From: Flavobacteriaceae bacterium
Lineage (GTDB): Bacteria > Bacteroidota > Bacteroidia > Flavobacteriales > Flavobacteriaceae
Direction of reading: 5' to 3'
DNA length: 8,384 nucleotides
Assembly: GCA_947472705.1 (NCBI GenBank)
Contig: CANJDA010000094.1
Span: 1-8,384, forward strand
Shown piece after piece: positions 1 to 6,713 of the stretch; within the stretch, counting starts at the first letter, position 1, and each line of letters opens with the position of its first letter. Below the pieces are notes generated by a model, which did not search any database, had not been told where the DNA came from, and was given only the letters and a program-made list of their open reading frames with translations. Position numbers and translations under genes: made by a program.

Positions 1-1
1 A

Positions 2-757
2 ACAGAATTAGTGCAAGAACTTTCGAAAGCAACCGACTCAAAGGTTAAGATATTTGGAGGTATAGCAGGGGACAGCGTGAATTTTCAGAAAACTTTAGTC
101 GGTGTTAATGAAAATCCAAAGGAAGGTGAGATAGCAATAATTGGTTTTTATGGCAATCATATGAAATTTGGATTTGGTTGCGAAGGCGGTTGGACAGATT
201 TTGGTCCGGAACGCGAAGTTACCCATTCTGAAAAAAATGTTCTTTACAAAATAGGGGACCATTTTGCATTAGACCTTTACAAGGATTATCTTGGACAATA
301 TGCCGATGATTTACCGGGTTCAGCTTTGTATTTTCCGTTATCAATGAAAGAAAATCCAAATGCTTCTCCAATTGTAAGAACTATATTGTCGATTAATGAG
401 GAAGAGAAATCAATGACATTTGCCGGAGATATTCCGCAAGGCGCTTTGGTTAAATTGATGAAAGGCAATTTTGATAAATTGATTGACGCTGCTTTTACAG
501 CGGCAACAGCTACGATAGATATAAATGAATCATCTAAAAGCGCTGCATTAGTGATGGCTGTGAGTTGTGTTGGTCGTAAAATTGTACTTGATAACAGAAT
601 TGAGGAAGAAATTGAGATAATGAAAGAAGTATATGGAGAGAATGCTTTTCTCTTCGGATTTTATTCTTACGGTGAAATATCGCCGGTAGTAGATCATAAA
701 TCCTGCGAATTGCACAACCAAACAATCTCTATAGCTACAATGCTAGAAATAGAATGA
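2..757 (+). CDS. FIST-domain sensory protein, C-terminal part (5' end outside window)
   Basis: The reading frame is open from the window edge (Thr-Glu-Leu precede the first in-frame GTG at 11), so the gene is truncated and that GTG is unlikely to be its start. About 251 residues remain. FIST proteins I know of are usually near 380-400 residues, so roughly the first third is missing. Numbering from nt 2, the end of the FIST N domain is visible, with the glycine-rich FGGIAGD at about 18-24. The FIST_C domain follows: ALDLYKDYLG at about 89-98, the P-L-S block before NPNASP at about 112-123, FAGDIPQG at about 140-147, and the closing GFYSYGEISP at about 219-228. FIST domains are predicted to bind small ligands, possibly amino acids, and pass the signal to kinases, cyclases or chemotaxis proteins. 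No membrane segment is seen in the visible part. The kinase gene starts 4 bases after the stop, so the two are almost certainly co-transcribed and probably function as sensor and transducer. The ligand cannot be told. Confidence 0.88.
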   Translation, partial: TELVQELSKATDSKVKIFGGIAGDSVNFQKTLVGVNENPKEGEIAIIGFYGNHMKFGFGCEGGWTDFGPEREVTHSEKNVLYKIGDHFALDLYKDYLGQYADDLPGSALYFPLSMKENPNASPIVRTILSINEEEKSMTFAGDIPQGALVKLMKGNFDKLIDAAFTAATATIDINESSKSAALVMAVSCVGRKIVLDNRIEEEIEIMKEVYGENAFLFGFYSYGEISPVVDHKSCELHNQTISIATMLEIE

Positions 758-761
758 GACT

Positions 762-2288
762 ATGATTAAAGAAAATTTCCATAATTATTTAAGTAGACAG
801 GTGAAAAAGTATCTTGATGACGACTTTATTCGCCAAAATCCTTCATTACAAAATTTTATTCAAATTATCAATCAGAGTTATTTAAACTATGAAAAAGATG
901 CTACACTCTTTGAAAAATCGATTAAGCTAAACGACATTGAATTCAATCAAATTAACGCAAAACTTAAAGAAGAATTAGAAAAGAAAAAAGTGGTACAAAA
1001 AATGTTGTTCAATACCATAAAACAACTTGAAAATTCAAATGACCTTGTAATTGAAGACAATAATAGTTCCGATTATTTACTTGAAATACTCACTGATGAA
1101 ATTGAGTTAAAAAAAAAGTATCAAGAACAACTTTATACGGCAAAAATTAATGCAGAAAAAGCAAATGAAGCCAAATCTGATTTTTTGTCTATTATGAGTC
1201 ATGAGATTAGAACTCCATTGAATGCAATTATTGGTCTGACCTATATTATTGAAAATGATGATAACATACTCAATATTCATGAAAATGTTGTTTATTTAAA
1301 AAAATCAGCGCAACACCTTCATCATTTAATTAACAATATTCTTGACTTTAATAAAATAGAGAAAGGAAAAGTAACTCTCGAAAAAGTTGCTTTTGATTAT
1401 AAAACTCTTATCCTTGATATTACAAGGTCATTAGAATTAAGTATAACAGAAAACAACAACAAGATTAATGTTTATTTTGACAATGAATTTTGCTCTGATA
1501 TTATTGGTGACCCATTAAGAATGAGTCAAATAATTAATAATCTTTTATCAAATGCAATTAAGTTTACTAAGAATGGCTTAATTGAAATTAGGGTAACAAC
1601 CCTAAATAAAACTCAAAATAATATTACTTTCAAAACAGAAATAATTGATAATGGAATTGGAATTGACTTAAACAAATTTGACGCTATTTTCGAGAAGTTT
1701 TCGCAGTTAGATAGTTCAACTTCAAGAGAATACGGAGGAAGTGGTTTGGGATTAGTTATTACTAAAAATCTTTTAAAATTATTCTATTCAGAAATTCATA
1801 TAGCAAGTGAACTCGGAAAGGGTTGTAATTTTAGTTTTATTCTGGATATGCCACTAAATGGTAAACAATTGGATAACTCTTTTTCTGTTTTTGAAAAAGA
1901 TGTTCAAATACAAATGTTGGATGGGATGAGGGTACTTTTGGTAGAAGATAACTTAATCAATATAAAAGTAGCTGAGAAAATACTATGCCAATGGAACATT
2001 GCTGTTGATATAGCTCAAAATGGACAAATAGGTTTGGAAAAGTTTAATACAAATACGTATGATCTTATTCTAATGGACTTATCAATGCCTGTAATGGACG
2101 GGTATGAAGCTAGTGCGAAAATACGGTTAGTAAATACAACTATACCTATTATTGCTTTAACAGCATCGACTTCTTATTTAAGTCTTGAAAAAGCACTTCA
2201 AATCGGGGCAAATGAATATGTAAGCAAGCCCTTTATTCCAAAGGATTTGAACCAAAAGTTATTTAAGTATTATAAAATGAATCAATAA
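762..2288 (+). CDS. Soluble hybrid histidine kinase (HisKA-HATPase_c-REC)
   Basis: The 508-residue protein autophosphorylates on His and passes the phosphate to its own receiver domain. Residues 1-135 are Lys/Glu/Asn-rich with coiled-coil-like stretches (about 60-90 and 111-138) and match no sensor domain I recognise; no transmembrane segment is seen. HisKA carries the H-box SHEIRTPLN with phospho-acceptor His147. HATPase_c has the N-box around Asn260/Asn264, G1 box DNGIG at 296-300, F-box-like IFEKFSQ at 309-315, and G2 box GGSGLGL at 325-331. The receiver (about 389-505) has the acidic pair Glu395/Asp396, phospho-acceptor Asp439 (LMDLSMPVMDG), Thr467 and Lys489, so all catalytic positions are intact. 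No HPt or DNA-binding output domain follows, so output must go through another protein. The start at 762 sits 4 bases after the FIST stop; no strong ribosome binding site is visible, as is usual in Bacteroidetes. Input probably comes from the FIST protein. Its target is not visible here. Confidence 0.95.
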   Translation: MIKENFHNYLSRQVKKYLDDDFIRQNPSLQNFIQIINQSYLNYEKDATLFEKSIKLNDIEFNQINAKLKEELEKKKVVQKMLFNTIKQLENSNDLVIEDNNSSDYLLEILTDEIELKKKYQEQLYTAKINAEKANEAKSDFLSIMSHEIRTPLNAIIGLTYIIENDDNILNIHENVVYLKKSAQHLHHLINNILDFNKIEKGKVTLEKVAFDYKTLILDITRSLELSITENNNKINVYFDNEFCSDIIGDPLRMSQIINNLLSNAIKFTKNGLIEIRVTTLNKTQNNITFKTEIIDNGIGIDLNKFDAIFEKFSQLDSSTSREYGGSGLGLVITKNLLKLFYSEIHIASELGKGCNFSFILDMPLNGKQLDNSFSVFEKDVQIQMLDGMRVLLVEDNLINIKVAEKILCQWNIAVDIAQNGQIGLEKFNTNTYDLILMDLSMPVMDGYEASAKIRLVNTTIPIIALTASTSYLSLEKALQIGANEYVSKPFIPKDLNQKLFKYYKMNQ

Positions 2289-2480
2289 GAAACTTCTAAA
2301 TGGTTGACTCAGATTAACATATTAAATATTACTTCTAAAGTCTTTCAGTTCTATTTTTTAGTTTTTTTAGTTTTTTTTTAAGACTTTTTTCTTAAATACA
2401 ATTTAGTTAGTAGCTGATATTTGTTAATTTATAAGTTTATAACTTCCTGCAGTTTTCAAAACTTATGCGTGCTTAATAGT
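2289..2480. other. Non-coding gap with T-rich tract; possible weak transcription end
   Basis: I see no gene between the kinase and the peptidase. The stretch at about 2352-2391 on the + strand is almost entirely T, interrupted by TAG and by AAGAC. AAGTCTT (2338-2344) and AAGACTT (2380-2386) are inverted copies separated by about 35 bases, and the second runs into a T-run. This could be a weak terminator for the FIST/kinase operon, but the long loop and AT-only context make it far less convincing than the hairpin at 5717-5746. Confidence 0.35.
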
Positions 2481-2488
2481 TACTTTTG
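2481..2488 (+). promoter_or_regulatory. Putative Bacteroidetes -7 element (TACTTTTG) before the peptidase gene
   Basis: TACTTTTG matches the Bacteroidetes/Flavobacterium sigma-ABfr -7 consensus TAnnTTTG and lies 22 bases before the ATG at 2511, leaving a leader of about 15-17 bases. The -33 box (consensus TTTG or TTG) is weak: only TTTTC at 2453-2457 lies near the expected spacing. The position after a 190-base gap supports an independent promoter. Confidence 0.5.
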
Positions 2489-2510
2489 TAGGGTTACTAA
2501 AAAAGTATAA

Positions 2511-4574
2511 ATGCCCGAAACTATAGTACAACCTCCAAAAGCAGCCATAATTCCGCATACTATGGAAATTCATGGTCATGTTCGAACTGATAATTACTAT
2601 TGGTTGAATGACAGAGAGAACCCAAAAGTGATTGAATACCTCAACGAGGAGAATGAATACTATCAACAATCCACGGCTCACACAGTAGCTTTCCAAAATT
2701 CGTTGTTTGAAGAAATGAAAGCGCGCATCAAAGAAGATGATGAGTCGGTTCCTTATTTCTACAATGGTTATTATTATATAACTCGTTTTGAAAAAGGAAA
2801 AGATTACCCCATTCATTCTCGCAAAAAAGGTAGTATGGAAGTTCCAGAAGAAATCCTTTTTGATTGTAATGAAATGGCCAAAGAGCATGCTTATTTCAAC
2901 TTAGCGGGATTGAGTATTAGTGAAGATAATGTATGGGCTAGCTTTGGGGTAGATACGGTTTCTAGAAGGCAATACACGATTCAGGTTAAAAACTTACTTA
3001 CTGGAAAAATCCTTCCTGTGAAATTAGAAAACACTACTGGTGGTGCTACTTGGGCAAGTGATAATGCTACTCTGTTTTATTCTAGGAAAGATGAGCAAAC
3101 CCTTCGTGCTGATAAAATATACAAGCATAAATTAGGCACAGACACAACCAAAGACATTTTGGTTTTTTTTGAAAAAGACGAAACTTTTGATGTTGCGGTT
3201 TACAAATCTAAGTCGAAGAAATACATCATCATTAATTCTAGTAGTACCCTAACTACCGAATACCAAACCGTATTATCGGCAACACCAGATGCTAAATTTA
3301 AAATGTTCCAAAAAAGAACTCGTGGACTAGAATATTCCATGTCACATTATGGGAAACATTTTTATATAGTAACCAATAAAGACAAGGCAACCAATTTCAA
3401 ACTAATGAAAACCCCAGAGGATGCAACGGGTAAAGAGCATTGGGTAGATGTTATTGCACACAGAGAAGAAGTGTTATTAGAGGATATTGATATTTTTAAG
3501 GATTATTTGGTTGTAGCCGAAAGGTATAATGGTTTGAACCAAATTAGAATTATGCCATGGAACGGAAAAGGAGAATACTATTTGCCTTTTGACAGTGAGA
3601 CCTATACAGCTTATACAACTACCAACCTTGATTTTGATACCGAAATTCTTCGCTATAGTTTTCAATCGTTAGCCACACCCTCCTCGGTGATTGATTTTAA
3701 TATGCGAACCAAAGAAAAAACCATATTAAAAGAACAGGAAGTGCTAGGAGGTAATTTTGATAAAAATAATTATACCGAAGAACGGCTTTGGGCAACTGCT
3801 AAAGATGGAACCCAAGTTCCAATATCGATGGTGAGTCGAAAAGGAATTGTGCAGAATGGTAACAACCCAACCTTGCTTTATGCTTATGGGTCCTATGGAG
3901 CTACAATGGATTGCTATTTCTCAACCGTTCGACTAACATTGCTCGATAGAGGTTTTATTTTTGCTATTGCTCATGTTCGTGGAGGAGAAGATTTAGGTAG
4001 ACAATGGTATGAAGAGGGTAAACTATTGAAAAAAAAGAACACCTTCACTGATTTCATAGATTGTTCCCAATTTTTAATTGATAAAAAATATACATCAAGT
4101 AACCATTTATATGCCGAAGGGGGCTCTGCAGGAGGACTTTTGATGGGAGCTGTTGTAAACATGGCACCCTATTTGTATAATGGGGTAATCGCTCAAGTTC
4201 CTTTTGTAGATGTTGTAACAACGATGTTAGATGATAGTATCCCCTTAACTACAGGAGAATATGACGAATGGGGAAATCCGAATAAGAAGAAATATTATAA
4301 TTATATGCTTTCTTATTCCCCTTATGATAATGTAGTAAAACAAGACTATCCCAATATGTATGTCTCAACAGGATTGCATGATTCTCAAGTACAGTACTGG
4401 GAACCAGCCAAATGGGTTGCTAAGTTAAGGGTTTTAAAAACCAATAATAATCAGTTGTTTTTGGATATAAACATGGAAACAGGACACGGTGGTGCATCGG
4501 GTAGGTTTGAAGCCATCAAGGAAATAGCCAAAGAATACAGTTTTTTGTTAGATTTAGAAGGAATAAAAAGATAG
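2511..4574 (+). CDS. ptrB: Oligopeptidase B-like S9 serine peptidase (prolyl oligopeptidase family)
   Basis: The 687-residue protein fits the size and order of oligopeptidase B: an N-terminal segment, a seven-bladed beta-propeller (about 75-415), then an alpha/beta-hydrolase domain (about 420-687). The catalytic triad is visible: Ser539 in GGSAGG, Asp624 in GLHDSQV, and His659 in TGHGG. The family block LLYAYGSYG (455-463) and the segment TTGEYDEWGNP (580-590) favour oligopeptidase B over prolyl oligopeptidase. This family cleaves short peptides after Arg or Lys, and the propeller excludes folded proteins. No signal peptide or lipobox is present, so it should act in the cytoplasm, probably in peptide turnover. 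The start at 2511 is preferred over Met18 because the PPKA...PHTMEIHG lead-in is typical of the family and a -7 element lies just upstream. The first basic-specificity Glu appears to be Glu583, while the second acidic position is Asp585 where I recall Glu in the E. coli enzyme. It appears to be a single-gene unit. Confidence 0.93.
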   Translation: MPETIVQPPKAAIIPHTMEIHGHVRTDNYYWLNDRENPKVIEYLNEENEYYQQSTAHTVAFQNSLFEEMKARIKEDDESVPYFYNGYYYITRFEKGKDYPIHSRKKGSMEVPEEILFDCNEMAKEHAYFNLAGLSISEDNVWASFGVDTVSRRQYTIQVKNLLTGKILPVKLENTTGGATWASDNATLFYSRKDEQTLRADKIYKHKLGTDTTKDILVFFEKDETFDVAVYKSKSKKYIIINSSSTLTTEYQTVLSATPDAKFKMFQKRTRGLEYSMSHYGKHFYIVTNKDKATNFKLMKTPEDATGKEHWVDVIAHREEVLLEDIDIFKDYLVVAERYNGLNQIRIMPWNGKGEYYLPFDSETYTAYTTTNLDFDTEILRYSFQSLATPSSVIDFNMRTKEKTILKEQEVLGGNFDKNNYTEERLWATAKDGTQVPISMVSRKGIVQNGNNPTLLYAYGSYGATMDCYFSTVRLTLLDRGFIFAIAHVRGGEDLGRQWYEEGKLLKKKNTFTDFIDCSQFLIDKKYTSSNHLYAEGGSAGGLLMGAVVNMAPYLYNGVIAQVPFVDVVTTMLDDSIPLTTGEYDEWGNPNKKKYYNYMLSYSPYDNVVKQDYPNMYVSTGLHDSQVQYWEPAKWVAKLRVLKTNNNQLFLDINMETGHGGASGRFEAIKEIAKEYSFLLDLEGIKR

Positions 4575-4589
4575 TTAAAAATATTTTAT

Positions 4590-4597
4590 TAAATTTG
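4590..4597 (+). promoter_or_regulatory. Putative -7 element (TAAATTTG) before the cysteine synthase gene
   Basis: TAAATTTG is an exact TAnnTTTG match, 56 bases before the ATG at 4654, giving a leader of about 50 bases. No good -33 TTTG is seen at the usual spacing, because that region overlaps the end of the peptidase gene. No terminator is evident between the two genes, so some read-through is possible. Confidence 0.45.
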
Positions 4598-4653
4598 CAA
4601 AGTTATAAAGTCCGTAAAACCGACTTATTAATGCGCCTTGACTAATTTATTTT

Positions 4654-5694
4654 ATGAAAGAAGATATAAAAGCTCACGATAATGTATTAAGTTTAATCGG
4701 TAATACACCGTTAATTAGGCTTAATAAAATCACCGAATCTTTACCAGGAAATTTTTACGCTAAGGTTGAAGCTTTCAATCCTGGTCATTCCACCAAAGAC
4801 AGAATAGCATTATACATCATTGAAGAAGCTGAAAGACAAGGAATCTTATCTCCAGGAGATACTATTATTGAAACTACCTCGGGTAATACCGGTTTTAGTT
4901 TGGCAATGGTAAGTATCATAAAAGGATACCAATGTATCTTGGCGGTAAGTTCAAAATCTTCTAAAGACAAAATAGACATGCTACGTAGCTTAGGAGCTAA
5001 GGTTTACGTTTGTCCTGCTCACGTTTCTGCCGATGATGATAGATCATACTACAATGTGGCTAAGCGTTTGCACGAAGAAACTAAAGGTTCAATCTACATC
5101 AATCAATATTTCAACCAATTGAATATTGATGCACACTACAAATCAACAGGACCAGAGATTTGGGAACAAACCAATGGAAAAATTACCCACCTTATCGCTT
5201 GTAGTGGAACTGGAGGAACTATTTCTGGAGCTGCCAAATATTTAAAAGAGAAAAACCCAAACATTAGAATATTAGGTGTTGATGCTTTTGGCTCAGTATT
5301 AAAAAAATACCACGAAACCAAAGAATTTGATGCCGATGAGATTTACCCATACCGCATAGAAGGCTTAGGTAAAAACTTAATTCCAACCGCTACTGATTTT
5401 GATTTAATTGATCACTTTATGAAAGTAAGTGATGAAGAAAGTGCTCACACCACTCGTGAAATAGCTAAGAAAGAAGGTTTGTTTGTAGGCTATACTTCTG
5501 GAGCAGTAATGCAAGCCATTAAACAATATGCCGAAGAAGGAGAGTTCACTTCAGAAAGTAATGTTATCGCTATATTCCCAGACCATGGTTCAAGATACAT
5601 GAGCAAAGTATTTAGTGATGATTGGATGAACGAACAAGGGTTCTTTGACAGCATTAATGCTGAAGAAGTTCAAAAAGTAGAATTTATTAAATAG
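4654..5694 (+). CDS. PLP-dependent cysteine synthase / cystathionine beta-synthase family enzyme
   Basis: This 346-residue fold-type II PLP enzyme probably makes cysteine from O-acetylserine and sulfide, or cystathionine from serine and homocysteine. Visible landmarks are the SLIGNTPL opening (13-20), the Schiff-base Lys48 in HSTKDR, the substrate loop TTSGNTG (74-80), the phosphate-binding glycine loop SGTGGT (184-189), EGLGKNLIP (236-244), the TSGAV block (281-285), and FPDHGSRYMSK (308-318). The last block and the following SDDWM resemble the C-terminal part of the cystathionine beta-synthase core, while no regulatory CBS-domain pair follows. It is somewhat longer than CysK or CysM (about 300-320 residues). 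The residue aligned with the Ser that contacts the PLP ring nitrogen in CysK and CBS appears to be His311. It is a single gene with its own candidate promoter and a strong terminator. No sulfur-metabolism neighbour is present to decide the substrate, so I give no gene symbol. Confidence 0.92.
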   Translation: MKEDIKAHDNVLSLIGNTPLIRLNKITESLPGNFYAKVEAFNPGHSTKDRIALYIIEEAERQGILSPGDTIIETTSGNTGFSLAMVSIIKGYQCILAVSSKSSKDKIDMLRSLGAKVYVCPAHVSADDDRSYYNVAKRLHEETKGSIYINQYFNQLNIDAHYKSTGPEIWEQTNGKITHLIACSGTGGTISGAAKYLKEKNPNIRILGVDAFGSVLKKYHETKEFDADEIYPYRIEGLGKNLIPTATDFDLIDHFMKVSDEESAHTTREIAKKEGLFVGYTSGAVMQAIKQYAEEGEFTSESNVIAIFPDHGSRYMSKVFSDDWMNEQGFFDSINAEEVQKVEFIK

Positions 5695-5716
5695 CACATA
5701 CCTATTATAAGCATAG

Positions 5717-5746
5717 AAAAACTCCGAGGTAAACTCGGAGTTTTTT
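5717..5746 (+). terminator. Rho-independent terminator after the cysteine synthase gene
   Basis: There is a perfect 12-bp inverted repeat: left arm 5717-5728 (AAAAACTCCGAG), 5-base loop GTAAA, and right arm 5734-5745 (CTCGGAGTTTTT), ending in a T-run to 5746. It lies 22 bases after the stop codon at 5694. The A-run on the left arm means it could also work in the reverse direction. It separates the synthase from the psu operon. Confidence 0.93.
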
Positions 5747-5773
5747 ATTTTATATACTGCTGATTAATATTTA

Positions 5774-5781
5774 TATATTTG
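5774..5781 (+). promoter_or_regulatory. Putative -7 element (TATATTTG) directly before psuK
   Basis: TATATTTG matches TAnnTTTG and ends only 5 bases before the ATG at 5787. It follows the terminator at 5717-5746, so a promoter is expected here. If the usual spacing to the start of transcription holds, the transcript would begin at or within a base or two of the ATG, making it leaderless or nearly so. A clear -33 TTTG is not visible at the expected distance. Confidence 0.5.
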
Positions 5782-5786
5782 TTTTC

Positions 5787-6713
5787 ATGACACCAACTAT
5801 ATTATGTATCGGGGCAACGCTGTTAGATGAATTATATTTCTGTGAAACGACTATAGTAGCTCAATCCTCTAATCCGGCACACAAAACAATAGGCATCGGT
5901 GGTGTGATTTGTAATATAGCTCAAAATTTAGCCTCCTTGGGCACTCCACCAGCATTAATAACTGCCATTGGGAATGATGCTGAGGGAAACTATATCCTCA
6001 AGGAATTGACAAAACATGGAATAGATAGCTCCGCCTTTTGTATTACTGATGTAAGTACGGGTAAATATGTTTCCGTACTCAGTCCTCAAGGAGACCTTTA
6101 TGTAGCGGTGTGTCAAGACAATGGTAAACGCTATTTATCTGTTGCCTATTTACAATCCAAGATAGATTACATTAAGACTTTTGATATTCTAATTATTGAT
6201 ACTAATTTGGATACTGAAGTGATTCAATGGCTTATACATTTCGCCAAACTGCATCAAAAAATACTTATCATAGAACCCGTTTCGGTAACAAAAGCTTCCA
6301 AACTAGCAACCCTGGATTTAGAGGGTGTATATATGATTACACCCAATGAAGCCGAACTACAAGCTATCTGTACTGAATCGGCAACCGAAACAAACTTATT
6401 GATGGCATCGCTATGGCATAGAGGCGTTCAAACCATTTGGTTACGTCAAGGGGCAATGGGTTCTACTTTGTTCTCCCAATCGGAAACCATTTCACTTTCA
6501 GTTCCCAAGATAACCATAGTTGACAGTACCGGTGCTGGAGATGCTGCTTTAGCAGGTTGGGTATTTGGAATAGCAAACGGAGAATTACCTATGACATGCC
6601 TTAAACTTGGACATACATTAGCTATGCATATTTTGCAACGAAAAGGAACAGTGGATGCCAATATGAATGCTACTACTATTTATACTTTAATGAAAACCTA
6701 TTATAATGACTAA
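5787..6713 (+). CDS. psuK: PfkB-family sugar kinase, probable pseudouridine kinase
   Basis: The 308-residue protein is a ribokinase-like (PfkB) enzyme. It opens with a beta-strand and ILCIGATLLDE (5-15), shows the first PfkB signature region GIGGVICNIAQNLASLG (36-52), TPNEAEL (185-191), and the second signature DSTGAGDAALAG (246-257) with catalytic base Asp252 and the GAGD anion hole (249-252). PfkB kinases have many substrates; the assignment rests on context, since the next gene is pseudouridine-5'-phosphate glycosidase and overlaps this one by 8 bases. PsuK phosphorylates pseudouridine at the 5' hydroxyl with ATP to make the PsuG substrate, in the cytoplasm. Its length is close to the E. 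coli PsuK (about 313 residues). A hydrophobic residue replaces the usual Phe after GAGDA, which is a minor departure. The start at 5787 is the only nearby Met that keeps the first beta-strand. A ribokinase or adenosine kinase role is possible but less likely. Confidence 0.87.
   Translation: MTPTILCIGATLLDELYFCETTIVAQSSNPAHKTIGIGGVICNIAQNLASLGTPPALITAIGNDAEGNYILKELTKHGIDSSAFCITDVSTGKYVSVLSPQGDLYVAVCQDNGKRYLSVAYLQSKIDYIKTFDILIIDTNLDTEVIQWLIHFAKLHQKILIIEPVSVTKASKLATLDLEGVYMITPNEAELQAICTESATETNLLMASLWHRGVQTIWLRQGAMGSTLFSQSETISLSVPKITIVDSTGAGDAALAGWVFGIANGELPMTCLKLGHTLAMHILQRKGTVDANMNATTIYTLMKTYYND

Noticed and set aside
11..13. GTG at position 11 as the start of a 248-residue FIST protein
   Set aside because: The frame is open back to the window edge, and the residues after the GTG are already inside the FIST N domain, so the gene starts outside the window.
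2463..2888. A 141-residue open frame on the minus strand with hydrophobic stretches
   Set aside because: It lies almost wholly antisense to the start of the peptidase gene, has no recognisable family, and its hydrophobic runs arise from the complement of a Lys/Glu/Asn-rich coding sequence.
4575..4590. AT-only near-palindrome (AAAATATTTT) after the peptidase gene as a terminator
   Set aside because: It has no GC pairs and would not form a stable hairpin; it is expected by chance in such AT-rich DNA.
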